Numbered from the stretch's first letter, positions 18,107 to 27,320 are shown. The stretch: 64,000 bases of DNA from Hyphomonas sp. L-53-1-40 (GCF_000682775.1 NZ_AWFI01000018.1:62001-126000); one strand, 5' to 3'. Numbers and translations are program-made. The notes: generated by a model not told the origin, from the letters alone.

Positions 18107-19374
18107 TGGGCTGCTCCATCACCTGTGGTCGACGCGATTGCTGCAGGCTCGCCGGTGCTGGATGATTCCTCGGTCCGCTTGGGCTCGTAAACCTTGATGG
18201 AACCATCTTCCATCCGTTGCATGACGGTGATGCTCATACCTTCGAAAGGGGCCTGGATCGGGCTGGTAATGGCCAGTTCACCGGGCTCGACGCCCGAGGC
18301 AAGATAGGCTCCATCAGGATCGGAGTAGATCAGCTTCACCTGGCGGATCGCCAGCTTGCCTTCGTCCGGCAGGCCGACAAACAGGCGATCATCTCCGCGC
18401 AGAGCGCCGCGTGGTGCGATCAGCACGTTTTCGACTGTTTCCCCCTGAATGATGGCGGTAACGAAAAGGCCGGGTGCCATGGGTGCGTCGCCATCGGCGC
18501 CAGCGCCGTAAGGATCCTGAAGCTCGGCTATGACATTGATCTGGCGGGTTTGCGAATTCACAGCAGCGGCTGTCCGGACGACCTGTCCCTGCCATTCGCG
18601 CTCAACGCCGCCAACCGTGGCGCGGAAGGTCACATCCGGACCTGGCTGCGCCTCGCTGGAACTGAAGGCGAGGGGAAGACCCAGACGTCCCATTTCGGCG
18701 TCCTTGAGCGGTAGGGCGACTTCAACAACATCATTGGCAAAGATCTGGCCAAGTGATTGGCCGACAGAGACGACTTGACCAATATCGACATTGCGTTCGC
18801 GCACGCGGCCGGCAAAAGGTGCGTAGACGGCCGTTCGGTCAAGCGCCAATTGGGCGTCTTTCAGTTGGGCTCTGGCGGATTCCAGCGCTGCCCGGGCGCC
18901 CGCCAGCTGAGGTTCGCGGCGGGCGAGGGGAGAGGCATCGGAAATACCGAGGTCCTCGATGTCCTGCCGCGCCAGATCGGCTTCGGCCTCTTCGAGGGCA
19001 AGGGCCTGCTGGGCGCTGGCCACGGTAGACTGGGCGCGTACAACTGCCAGTTCATAGTCAGCCGCCTCGACACGGACGAGCAGCTGACCCTTATTGATGA
19101 AGCCGCCATCGATGAAGTCAGGAGACACGTAGGAAATCCGGCCGGAAATTTGCGGAGCCACGATGATCTCGCGCCGCGGTTTTACCTCGCCTTGCGATTC
19201 CACGACGAGCGTCAGGTCGCCCTGACGAACGGGTTCTGCAAATACATTCAGGCCGGCGCGGGCTTCCTCGGCCTTTTCAGGTTTGGGTTTGATCGCAGAC
19301 AGAGCGACCACGCCGCCGATACCAACCACGGCGAGGATCCCGATCGGAATCAAAACTGAAATGAGGCGTCCCAT
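18103..19374 (-). CDS. RND efflux periplasmic adaptor (membrane fusion protein)
   Basis: A 423-residue HlyD/AcrA-type adaptor linking the permease to the outer-membrane channel. Seen: an N-terminal membrane anchor (MGRLISVLIPIGILAVVGIG), a lipoyl/barrel-sandwich half (GEVKPRREIIVAPQISGRIS), a central coiled hairpin rich in Ala and Glu at about 105-170 (AQQALALEEAEADLARQDIE), the second lipoyl half (VYAPFAGRVRERNVDIGQVV), then beta-barrel and membrane-proximal domains. It sits between the channel gene (17-base gap) and the permease gene (4-base overlap). Confidence 0.93.
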   Translation of the reverse strand: MGRLISVLIPIGILAVVGIGGVVALSAIKPKPEKAEEARAGLNVFAEPVRQGDLTLVVESQGEVKPRREIIVAPQISGRISYVSPDFIDGGFINKGQLLVRVEAADYELAVVRAQSTVASAQQALALEEAEADLARQDIEDLGISDASPLARREPQLAGARAALESARAQLKDAQLALDRTAVYAPFAGRVRERNVDIGQVVSVGQSLGQIFANDVVEVALPLKDAEMGRLGLPLAFSSSEAQPGPDVTFRATVGGVEREWQGQVVRTAAAVNSQTRQINVIAELQDPYGAGADGDAPMAPGLFVTAIIQGETVENVLIAPRGALRGDDRLFVGLPDEGKLAIRQVKLIYSDPDGAYLASGVEPGELAITSPIQAPFEGMSITVMQRMEDGSIKVYEPKRTEESSSTGEPAAIASTTGDGAAQ

Positions 19375-19391
19375 GACTTATTCTCCTGCCG

Positions 19392-20846
19392 CTATTCTGC
19401 GGCGCTTTCTTGCGGGGCTTGAACGGTGGTCGAGGCAGTCTGTACGGGCAGGCCACCCCCAAGGGCTAGATGGTAGGAAATCCGGTTCGAAGCGCGCGAT
19501 GCACGCGCGGAAACCAACTGGCTCTCAGAAGTGAGACGCCGGGTCTGGGCATCGATCAGATTGAACACGGTGATCGTACCACTTGTGTACTGGCGCTCGG
19601 CCAATTCTTCGGCAAGGCGAGCTTCTTCCAAGGCGCGCAATTGCGCATCTTCTTGCAGGGCGAGATACGTGTCGGCTGCGATAGCGTCCTCGACTTCTCC
19701 CCACGCCGTCAGAGCGATGCCAGCATAGCTCGCAATCGCTGATTCTGCTTGCGCGACGGCGGCATCACGCTGGGCGTCCAGGCGTCCACCCGTGAACAGC
19801 GGCTGGATCAAGCTTGCCACAAGTCGGGCGGCGATCCGCTCTGGATCGACCATGTCGGCAAATTCGGACTCGCTGGTAGAGATAGAGCCGGTGAGGCGCA
19901 GAGCGGGCAGCATGGCGAGGCGCGCTTGTTCCGCGCGCAGGCCTGCGGCTACGATACTCGCTTCGGCGCTGGCCACATCCGGGCGACGCGATAGCAGCAG
20001 CATTGGATTGCCTTCTACGACCAGCGTTTCCAGCACCGGCAATTCAGCCGTGGCTTCGATTTCGGTTGCCGGATAGCGGCCTAGCAGGATTTCCAGTCGA
20101 CGTGCAGCCTCACCTGATTGCTGACGGCGTTGCGCAATACTGGCTTCTGCGCCAGCAAGTGCGCTGCGTGCGGTGCGCACATCCAATGCTTGGGCCAGTC
20201 CGCGCTGGAATCGGCGCTCTGTCAGAATGCGAACCCGGTCGCGTGCTTCGTAAGTCAGTACCGCCACGCGCTCCTGCGCCAGGGCGGCGTTCAGATTGAT
20301 CCAGGCGATGGCAGTTTGAGCGGCAACAGACAGCTCGGCGGCGGCAAAGTCGGCTTCGCTTGCGGCTAGGTCTGCTTCTGCTGCGGCGACACCGCGTCCG
20401 AGCCGGTTCCAAAGGTCGGCTTCCCAACTCGCATCGAGGCCCAAACCGTAAATGCCGTCCGTCGCGCGATCAAGATCACCGCCGACTTCAAAGGAATTGG
20501 ATGTGACGCCGGTGCTGATGGTGCCGTCAACATTGACGGAACGTTGTGAACGGGCAGTGCGGATTGAAGCAGCAGCTGCCCGGACAAGTGCGGCGCGTGA
20601 TTCAAGCGTGGGGCTATTGGCCAAAGCCTCCCGCACCAGACTTTCCATGACCGGATCGCTGAACTGGCTTAGCCAGTCGCCGGTGGTCGCCTGACCAGCA
20701 ACTCCCGAAGCCGCCCAATCCACCGGAGCATCAGGCGCGATTGCAAAAATTTCCTCGCGATTTCCATCAATGCCGGGAAAATTTGCCTGCGATGTTGCGC
20801 AGGCCGCAAGAATTGCCGGGGCTAGTAGTAGAATTGATCGTGTCAT
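19392..20846 (-). CDS. RND efflux outer-membrane channel lipoprotein (TolC/OprM type)
   Basis: A 484-residue outer-membrane factor of the NodT/OprM family. The signal peptide has a lipobox (AILAAC, Cys16), followed by two repeated OEP domains. The signature stretches are SPTLESRAALVRAAAASIRT, the alpha-barrel repeats, and in the second half LRLTGSISTSESEFADM and RQYTSGTITVFNLIDAQTRR. First gene of the OMF-MFP-RND operon, with its own promoter (20877-20905). Placing the channel gene first is a common alphaproteobacterial layout. Confidence 0.93.
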   Translation of the reverse strand: MTRSILLLAPAILAACATSQANFPGIDGNREEIFAIAPDAPVDWAASGVAGQATTGDWLSQFSDPVMESLVREALANSPTLESRAALVRAAAASIRTARSQRSVNVDGTISTGVTSNSFEVGGDLDRATDGIYGLGLDASWEADLWNRLGRGVAAAEADLAASEADFAAAELSVAAQTAIAWINLNAALAQERVAVLTYEARDRVRILTERRFQRGLAQALDVRTARSALAGAEASIAQRRQQSGEAARRLEILLGRYPATEIEATAELPVLETLVVEGNPMLLLSRRPDVASAEASIVAAGLRAEQARLAMLPALRLTGSISTSESEFADMVDPERIAARLVASLIQPLFTGGRLDAQRDAAVAQAESAIASYAGIALTAWGEVEDAIAADTYLALQEDAQLRALEEARLAEELAERQYTSGTITVFNLIDAQTRRLTSESQLVSARASRASNRISYHLALGGGLPVQTASTTVQAPQESAAE

Positions 20847-20876
20847 GCCGTCGGCAACGCTCCCTTTTCCAGACGT

Positions 20877-20917
20877 CGGATACGCCCGCTCTAGTCGACT
20901 GTCAATGATAAATTATC
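20877..20917 (-). promoter_or_regulatory. Sigma70-type promoter and dyad of the RND efflux operon
   Basis: On the minus strand TTGACA (20900-20905) is followed by exactly 17 bases and TATCCG (20877-20882), a good -35 with a weak -10. The -10 lies about 30 bases upstream of the channel-gene ATG. Just upstream of the -35 is GATAAATTATC (20907-20917), an 11-base dyad placed where a regulator could block or recruit polymerase. No TetR or MarR gene adjoins. Confidence 0.5.
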
Positions 20918-21055
20918 GTTTTTCAATAATTACATTTAGTTGCACAAATGCCGCTTGTGGTAGTGATACGTCGTGAAGGGCTTGGCAGATGTCTGGTTGC
21001 GTATTAGCGGCTTCGAGACCTGAAGTCTTTGAGTAGTTAGTTAACAGGAGCATGA

Positions 21056-22441
21056 ATGAGCGAAGGCATGTCAGCCGACGCAAAACAGTCCGCTCGTAGC
21101 GCCCTTTCGCGGCGCGCGAGAGACTTTATCACGCTTGTGTGCTGCTTCGGTTCTATCCTGCTTTTGATGTGGATTACAGGCGCAATTGGCCTGATTGAGG
21201 CGATTGCCGCCCTGCTGGTGGCCATGTCCGTCGCCACAGCCATCTTCGTCGGAACCGCCACTATCCTTCCCATCAGTCCGCGGCTCTCGGTTGAACCAGC
21301 GCTCGTTCAGCCGAATATTCAGGAATCGGCCATTCTTCTGGATGCTCTTCCGTTGCCAGCTTTCGAGATTGATGACGAGCAACGAATTGTCACGATGAAC
21401 GAAGAGGCGGAGTTCATTCTGCGGCTCGATGGGCGTGTAAACCCTCGCGCCAGTACTGTCATCCGGTCGCCGGGGCTGCTTTCCGCGATCGAGAATGCGA
21501 TCCATACTGGCACGGTCGAGCCGATGGCTGTGGAGGTTGAGAGCGGGCCGGACGAGACGTGGCGGGCCCACGTATCACGGCCCGGTCGGGCGCGGCGGAC
21601 ACTCGTCGTTCTGGAAGATCTCACTCCTGTGCGCCGCGCCGCGCGGGCGCGATCGGACTTTCTGGCCAATGCGAGTCATGAATTGCGCACACCGCTGACC
21701 GCGTTGTCAGGCTTTATCGAGACGATGCGGGGCCCTGCCAAGGATGACAAGGATTCCTGGGACCGATTTCTGGCCATCATGGCCGGTGAGACCGAGCGCA
21801 TGTCGCGATTGATCGCGGATTTGCTCTCCCTGTCGCGGATTGAGTCTTCTGAGCATGTATCGCCGCGCGAACGCGAGGAATTTCGGGACATTGTCTCCGA
21901 TGCCACACATGCTTTCAGTGCTATTGCAGCGGAGAAGGGGGTACGGCTGGTGGTTCAGTCGGATGATGGGCCCATGCCGGTGATCGCCCACCGCGACGAA
22001 ATGATTCAGGTCGCGGAGAATCTCGTTTCAAACGCCCTGAAATATTCAAAGGAAGGCGGACAGGTAACCCTGAGCTTTGGTATGGCGTCCGGTATGGCCG
22101 AAGCACGCTTGAAAGCGGGGCAGACCTGGGCCAGCAGCGAGCGCATGACCTTGTTGCCCGCGTCAAGCCGGCCAGGCACGCAGGAGCGCGCCATCTGGAT
22201 GCGCGTAGAAGATCAGGGACCGGGGATCGAGCGTGAACACTTGCCGCGTTTGGGCGAACGCTTTTACCGCGCCGATCAGAGCCGGGGGGGCAAGATCACC
22301 GGCACAGGGCTCGGCCTGGCCATTGTGAAGCATATCATGGCCCATCATCGCGGCGGATTCTCGGTAGAGACGCGCATTGGCGAGGGGACGGCTTTCGGAG
22401 TCTGGTTGCCTGCTGCGCGCGAGGATGGTTTGTCCGACTAG
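21056..22441 (+). CDS. Sensor histidine kinase, PhoR-like
   Basis: A 461-residue membrane kinase. Two transmembrane helices lie near the N-terminus (about 21-65), followed by a PAS-like sensor (LLDALPLPAFEIDDEQRIVT at about 97-116). The HisKA helix carries the phospho-acceptor His208 (FLANASHELRTPLTALSGFI), and the ATPase domain has an N box (ENLVSNALKYS), G1 (VEDQGPGIE) and G2 (GTGLGLAIVKHI). Between N box and G1 there is an extra loop of about 30 residues (FGMASGMAEARLKAGQTW and on). AGGAG precedes the ATG. The architecture matches PhoR of phosphate sensing, but no response regulator follows, so PhoR identity is inference. Confidence 0.9.
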   Translation: MSEGMSADAKQSARSALSRRARDFITLVCCFGSILLLMWITGAIGLIEAIAALLVAMSVATAIFVGTATILPISPRLSVEPALVQPNIQESAILLDALPLPAFEIDDEQRIVTMNEEAEFILRLDGRVNPRASTVIRSPGLLSAIENAIHTGTVEPMAVEVESGPDETWRAHVSRPGRARRTLVVLEDLTPVRRAARARSDFLANASHELRTPLTALSGFIETMRGPAKDDKDSWDRFLAIMAGETERMSRLIADLLSLSRIESSEHVSPREREEFRDIVSDATHAFSAIAAEKGVRLVVQSDDGPMPVIAHRDEMIQVAENLVSNALKYSKEGGQVTLSFGMASGMAEARLKAGQTWASSERMTLLPASSRPGTQERAIWMRVEDQGPGIEREHLPRLGERFYRADQSRGGKITGTGLGLAIVKHIMAHHRGGFSVETRIGEGTAFGVWLPAAREDGLSD

Positions 22442-22737
22442 TCGCGTGCGCGGCGCGCCGCATCAAACCAGTCGGTCACCATATTGCCTGGCAAGGCGTG
22501 CAGATCATGCAACCAGTTTGGCAGATTCTGCAGGGCGCCTGCAGTGTCTTCCCAGCGACGCAAATTTACGTCAGCGGCAATCTGAAATGCATCGCGCAAT
22601 TTGTCTTCGGTCATCGGAGTCGCCATGCCTTTGGGCGCCATGACCGACATGCTTTTCTGAGTGGCAATCAGGGTTTCGAGCGTCGCAGCTGTCATGGACA
22701 GGCCCGCGCGCCACGGAGTTAGCCAGAGTTCAAGCAT
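22438..22737 (-). CDS. Hypothetical protein, small and helical
   Basis: A 99-residue protein I do not recognise. It has an amphipathic first half (TAATLETLIATQKSMSVMAP) and a helical second half (MTEDKLRDAFQIAADVNLRR) ending in basic residues. No transmembrane helix is confident. The general look, helical with a Met/Ala-rich start, recalls phasin-like or granule-associated small proteins, but this is only an impression. GAGG lies 8 bases before the ATG. It overlaps the kinase gene tail-to-tail by 4 bases. Confidence 0.6.
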   Translation of the reverse strand: MLELWLTPWRAGLSMTAATLETLIATQKSMSVMAPKGMATPMTEDKLRDAFQIAADVNLRRWEDTAGALQNLPNWLHDLHALPGNMVTDWFDAARRARD

Positions 22738-22860
22738 TGCAATACCTCACATTCTTACAACAGACATAGGGCTTAATGCTGCGCTGCACAACAAATCCCG
22801 TGCCATTGCGTAATTCATGCCCTGTTTCCGCCACAGCGGAATGCGACTAGGATTTGCATA

Positions 22861-23733
22861 ATGCCTGCCGATACGCTCCCGCCGAATTTCGTGCCATCCC
22901 CCGCCCGGGGCAGGGTGTTGGTATTCGATTCGGGCATGGGCGGTCTGACCGTTGTGGAAGAAATACGCGCCTTGGGACCGGCGCTTGGCATCCATTACGC
23001 TGCAGACTCTGCCTTTTTCCCCTATGGTGAGAAGTCCGATGAAGCCTTGCAGGCGCGTTTGCCGGCCGTTGCCAAGGCGCTGTGCGATAAAGTCAAGCCG
23101 GATGTCTTTGTGATTGCCTGCAACACAGCGTCGACTCTGGCTCTGCAGGACGTGCGGGCTGCTCTGGATGTTCCGGTTGTTGGAACAGTACCGGCTATCA
23201 AGCCAGCGGCTCAATTGACCCAGACCGGCACTATCGGTTTGCTGGCAACGCCCGGAACGGTCCGGCGTGCCTATACGGCTGAACTCATTTCCAATTTTGC
23301 GCGAGATGTCGACGTTGTGATGCATGGCAGTATCGAGCTGGTGAAACTCGCAGAGGCGCATGCGCGCGGCGAGGATCTGCCGATCGAAGCCTTCGAGGCA
23401 GCCCAGAAGCCTCTGTTCGACGCTCCGGGTGGGGACCGGATCGATACGGTCGTATTGGCGTGCACGCATTTCCCGCTCGTGCGGGCGCAATTGGTGGCCA
23501 GTGCCCCGCGGCCTGTCAGCTATATTGACTCAGGAGCGGCGATCGCGCGCCAGACCATCCGTGTGCTTCCGCCAGAGACTGAAGCGCAGGGAATTGGGGG
23601 CCATGCGTGGCTGACCTCGTTGCCTGAAGACGTGCCAGATCTGGCGCTTGTCCTCAGGCGGTACGGGTTTCCTAACGTTCAGCGTGTGCCGGACGCACCT
23701 ATAGAGATCACTTCTGCGCCGACCGCATTGTAG
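22861..23733 (+). CDS. murI: Glutamate racemase
   Basis: A 290-residue cytoplasmic enzyme making D-glutamate for peptidoglycan. Both catalytic cysteines are present: VIACNTAST and VLACTHFPL. The substrate-binding loop VFDSGMGGLTVVEEI is at about 21-35 and YFPYGEK-like AFFPYGEKSDEAL at about 58-70. An extra N-terminal 18 residues precede the domain. The 3' end overlaps the frameshifted decarboxylase reading frame on the opposite strand by 55 bases (23679-23733). Confidence 0.94.
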   Translation: MPADTLPPNFVPSPARGRVLVFDSGMGGLTVVEEIRALGPALGIHYAADSAFFPYGEKSDEALQARLPAVAKALCDKVKPDVFVIACNTASTLALQDVRAALDVPVVGTVPAIKPAAQLTQTGTIGLLATPGTVRRAYTAELISNFARDVDVVMHGSIELVKLAEAHARGEDLPIEAFEAAQKPLFDAPGGDRIDTVVLACTHFPLVRAQLVASAPRPVSYIDSGAAIARQTIRVLPPETEAQGIGGHAWLTSLPEDVPDLALVLRRYGFPNVQRVPDAPIEITSAPTAL

Positions 23734-24846
23734 AGGCTTGGCCAAGGCGCGTCGTGAACGCGGGCGACCAGAGTTTCCCCGAAGCCATTGAAGCGACTGG
23801 ACATGGCCCGGCCATAGGCTCCCAGATTTCCGAACTCCAGATAGTCACCTTCCGCGAGACCGGCGGGCGGTGGAATCGCAAGTCGGGCCGTACACGGTGT
23901 ACTCAACCAGGCGGCCGAGCGCGCGCCCGTTGCTTGGCAGCGCCCGCATCGGGAACGACCAGCGCTCGTGAACCGCATCATAGAGGGCACCATAGGAGCC
24001 GTCATTGATATAGATCGCGTCATCCTTCACCAGCTCAATTCGGGCGAGCAGGCTTTCCGATTCGGCAACCAGCGCGCGGCCGGGCTCACACCACAACTCA
24101 GCGTTTTCAAGAACGAACATGTTCTCGAAGGCCTGCTCCACCATCGCCGCATAGTCTTCCAGCGATGGCGGAGGATTGTCCGCATAGATCGAAGGGAAGC
24201 CACCACCGACATCCACGATATCAACCGTGACCGAAGCCGCGATGATGATGCGGGACACATCGGCCATAGCTGTCCACCAGGCGGTGGGCTTCATCGCCTG
24301 ACTGCCGACATGGAAGGATACACCCAGCTCATCCGCATAGCGGCGGGCTTCGCGCAGGATCTCGGTCGCGTCTTCTGCACTGGCGCCGAATTTACCTGCC
24401 AGCGGCAGAGCGGCGCCGTCACAGGATACAGCGATCCGTACGATGATCGTGAGGTCCTTGGCGTAGCCGGTTTCCTCGAGGATCTTGTGCAGCTCCTGCA
24501 TCGTGTCGGTGACGAAGATTCGTACACCAAACTCATGATAGGCGCGCTGGATGGCGCGGCGGTTTTTCACAGGGTGCAGGAAGGCCATGCGGGCGCCCGG
24601 GAATTTGCGATGGATCAGTTCGATCTCTGGCAGCGATGCCGTATCGAAACTGCGTACGCCAGCTTCCCAGAGGGCTTCGAGCACATGCTCGCCGGGGTTT
24701 GCCTTTACGGCATAGAATGGCTCGCCAGGAAACTTTTCCTTGAACCATTTTGCGGCTGCAGTGACCCGCTCAGGGCGGAAACACCATACCGGCAGATCGG
24801 GCTGCACATCGGCAACAATATTATAGGGGGTAGCATAGGAGTGCAT
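23679..24846 (-). pseudogene. Ornithine decarboxylase-type PLP enzyme, frameshifted near the C-terminus
   Basis: Group IV (alanine-racemase-fold) decarboxylase of the ornithine/lysine type, for putrescine or cadaverine synthesis. The N-terminal barrel is intact: PLP lysine Lys48 in FYAVKANPGEHVLEAL, Gly-rich phosphate loop DVGGGFPSIY, and GRALVAESE. The frame reads through YTVYGPTCDS, which holds the catalytic Cys of the partner-subunit loop, and then goes out of frame at about 23875-23890. The conserved end (PPPAGLAEGDYLEFGNLGAY, then GRAMSSRFNGFGE) continues in another frame to a stop at 23679. Two or more bases are missing, or one is extra. The CDSxD aspartate is lost. Could be a real mutation or an assembly error. 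GGAGG precedes the ATG at 24846. Confidence 0.85.
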
Positions 24847-24855
24847 GACACCTAA

Positions 24856-24955
24856 CCTCCAAAGGGCTTTTAACCAGCTTTGGGCGTTAGTACAGGGGGC
24901 CCCCAGTTTAAGGGTTGGCCCAGATGTCCGCCACATCGATTTCGAGGGGCGATGT
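24856..24955 (-). promoter_or_regulatory. Structured 5' leader of the decarboxylase gene, speF-like candidate
   Basis: On the minus strand the leader forms ACATCG/CGATGT (24950-24955 with 24933-24938), a GGGGGCCCCC self-complement (24895-24904), and CCAAAG/CTTTGG (24878-24883 with 24859-24864). The last stem includes the first two G of the GGAGG ribosome binding site (24856-24860), so it could hide it. Alphaproteobacterial ornithine decarboxylase genes are known to carry a conserved speF leader RNA; assignment to that family is inference from position and structure, not from a covariance search. Confidence 0.45.
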
Positions 24956-25112
24956 AGGGGACTCTTTTCGGGCATGCAAGCAAAAATTTCGGGCAGTCTG
25001 ATATTTTTGTCACCCACACATCACATTGAACGGGTAGGGACCTTGCTTTATGGGCATCAGGCCGGGTGCCAACGCCCCACAGCCAGATGTCGTTCGCCGG
25101 AGCCATGATCGC

Positions 25113-26213
25113 ATGACAGCCAGAATTGGCAGTATTCTTTTCACCCTCGTGCTTGTGTTCTCGGCTGGGTGCGGTCGGACTGACCTGTCTGATCTGGACA
25201 CGGGGGACACCATCCCGCCGCCGCCTGTCAGTGCAGATGGCACGCACAAAATTCGCATTGTCGGTTCCTCCACGGTCGCGCCGTTTGCAACAACCGTTGC
25301 GGAACGTTTCGGAGCGACCACGCGCTATCCGACGCCCATAGTGGAAACCACAGGGACGGGCGGGGGCTTCAAGACATTCTGTCAGAAAATCGGACCGGAT
25401 CGTCCGTCGATCTCGGACGCCTCACGCATCATCACTGAAAGCGAACAGGCGCTGTGTGCCGAGAATGGCATAACCGAAATAACGGCCTTGTCGGTCGGGT
25501 TCGATGGGATCGTACTGGCCAATGCTCGTCAGGCTCCGACGCTCGACCTGACGAAGGAGGGAGTGTTCCTCGCGCTTGCGGCTCACATTCCGGATGGGCA
25601 GGGCGGTTTCCGGCCCAATCCCTACAAGAACTGGTCCGAAATCAGCCCTGACTTGCCTGACGAGCCAATCATGGTGCTCGGCCCGCCGCCTACATCTGGT
25701 ACGCGGGACGCCTTCACTGAGCTCGGCATGGAACAGGGCGCGCTCGCCTTGCCGGAATTGGTGGCGTTGAAGCAGGCTGACCCGGCAGCCTTCCGGCTGC
25801 GCACGCATACGATCCGTACCGATGGTGCTTGGATTGACCTTGGTGAAAACGATACGGCGATCATCCAGTCGCTGATCAAGACACCTACTGCTGTGGGCGT
25901 GTTGGGTTATTCTTTTCTTGAGCAGAATGGTGATCGCGTGAAGGCGGCACATCTGGATGGCGTACCGGTGACCTTCGAGGCCATTGCGTCCGGCGAGTAT
26001 GGCTTATCGCGCAGCATGTACATCTATGTGAAGAACCAGAATATCCCGCTCGTACCGGGCCTGACCGAATTTGTTCAGGAATTCGTATCAGACCGCGCAA
26101 TGGGACCGGATGGCTATCTGCTCGAAAAGGGCCTGATCCCGTTGCCGGATGATTTGCGCATTGCCGAGCAAGAGGTGGCCCGACAGCTCGCGACAAGGGT
26201 TGTCCGCGATTAG
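25113..26213 (+). CDS. PstS-like phosphate-binding lipoprotein
   Basis: A 366-residue periplasmic binding protein of the phosphate ABC-transporter family. The lipoprotein signal (TLVLVFSAGC, Cys20) is followed by the phosphate-loop motif IVGSSTVAPFATTVAERF at about 48-65, the second-domain motif PPTSGTRDAFTELG, and YVKNQNIPLVPGL near the end. The family N-terminus and lipobox favour the ATG at 25113 over a longer open frame from 25050; GGAG sits 10 bases upstream. No pstC, pstA or pstB is present, so it may deliver phosphate to a transporter elsewhere or act as a sensor. The convergent glycosyltransferase stop abuts its stop with no gap. Confidence 0.88.
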   Translation: MTARIGSILFTLVLVFSAGCGRTDLSDLDTGDTIPPPPVSADGTHKIRIVGSSTVAPFATTVAERFGATTRYPTPIVETTGTGGGFKTFCQKIGPDRPSISDASRIITESEQALCAENGITEITALSVGFDGIVLANARQAPTLDLTKEGVFLALAAHIPDGQGGFRPNPYKNWSEISPDLPDEPIMVLGPPPTSGTRDAFTELGMEQGALALPELVALKQADPAAFRLRTHTIRTDGAWIDLGENDTAIIQSLIKTPTAVGVLGYSFLEQNGDRVKAAHLDGVPVTFEAIASGEYGLSRSMYIYVKNQNIPLVPGLTEFVQEFVSDRAMGPDGYLLEKGLIPLPDDLRIAEQEVARQLATRVVRD

Positions 26214-27320
26214 CTATAGGCTGGGCAAGGTCGGCTTCTTCCGGCGGCGCAGCCTGATCTTTTGCCAGAAGCGCTTGCGGGCAGGGGCTGGCAGCGGCTG
26301 CAAATTCTCGATGAAGGCTTCGGCGCAGGCGCGCCAGCTGTATGTCTCGGCATAAGCGCGGCACGTGTCGCGGCTGAGCGATAGGCAGGCGACAGCACCT
26401 TCGGCAAGATTGCCGCCAGCAGGTGTAATCGTCCCGGCATCGGAACCCGGGATAACATCGCGCGGACCGGTCGCATCATAAGCCGCAACTGGTGTACCAG
26501 ACGCCATCGCTTCCAGCACGACAAGTCCGAATGTGTCTGTCATGCTCGGAAAGACAAAGACATCTGCGCCAGCATAGCAGGTCGCGAGTTCTTCATTGAA
26601 CTTTGCGCCCAAGAAGACGACGTCTTTATAGCGTTTCTGCAATTCCTCGCGCTGCGGGCCATCGCCAATGATCACTTTCGTGCCCGGCACGTCCAGCTCG
26701 GCGAAGGCTTCGATGTTCTTCTCCACGGCGACGCGGCCAACATTCAGGAAAATCGGGCGCGGCAGGCCTTCAAAAGGGTCGCCCGGCTGACCTTCCTCGA
26801 TGCGGCGCTCCGGGTTGAACAAGTTTGTGTCCACGCCCCGGGTCCATGCGACGAGATTGATAAAGCGCTGGGCCTCCAACTCCTTCACCATGGAGGGGGT
26901 CGGCACCATGACCTTGCCGGAATACTTGTGAAACCAGCGCACGAAGGAGTATCCAGCCCGGGCCGGGACCGGCAGTCGCGCCGATACATATTCCGGAAAT
27001 CGCGTGTGATAGGCGGTCGAAAAGGGGTGTTTGACCATGAGGCACATGGCGCGGCCGGCCATGCCGAGTGTGCCTTCGGTCGCGATATGGATGGCATCCG
27101 GTTCGAATTCGTGGAACCGGTCCTCGATCCGGCGCCGGGCGAACAGGGCCAGTTTGATCTCCGGATAGGTTGGCAGTGGCATTGTCCGGAAACCCTGGCC
27201 GGGATGAACGATCTCCCAGACATGGCCCATAGCCTCGGTTTCTTCGATCACGCGCTTCATTGTGCGCACGACGCCATTAACCTGAGGATCCCAGGCGTCC
27301 GTAACGAGCATGATGCGCAT
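26214..27320 (-). CDS. Glycosyltransferase family 4/GT-B type
   Basis: A 368-residue glycosyltransferase with a GT-B fold. The N-terminal acceptor domain begins MRIMLVTDAWDPQVNGVVRT. The donor domain carries the strand IFLNVGRVAVEKNIEAFAEL, VIIGDGPQREELQ, and the EX7E-type motif in FPSMTDTFGLVVLEAMASG. These match the MgtA/PimB-like group that transfers mannose or glucose to lipids. The ATG at 27320 follows GGAG; an in-frame extension to 27416 has no binding site. The basic tail (KRFWQKIRLRRRKKP) suggests peripheral membrane attachment. Confidence 0.88.
   Translation of the reverse strand: MRIMLVTDAWDPQVNGVVRTMKRVIEETEAMGHVWEIVHPGQGFRTMPLPTYPEIKLALFARRRIEDRFHEFEPDAIHIATEGTLGMAGRAMCLMVKHPFSTAYHTRFPEYVSARLPVPARAGYSFVRWFHKYSGKVMVPTPSMVKELEAQRFINLVAWTRGVDTNLFNPERRIEEGQPGDPFEGLPRPIFLNVGRVAVEKNIEAFAELDVPGTKVIIGDGPQREELQKRYKDVVFLGAKFNEELATCYAGADVFVFPSMTDTFGLVVLEAMASGTPVAAYDATGPRDVIPGSDAGTITPAGGNLAEGAVACLSLSRDTCRAYAETYSWRACAEAFIENLQPLPAPARKRFWQKIRLRRRKKPTLPSL

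Noticed and set aside
25050-25112. Longer start for the PstS-like gene
   Set aside because: The extra 21 residues are basic and not a signal peptide; the lipoprotein signal begins at the ATG at 25113.
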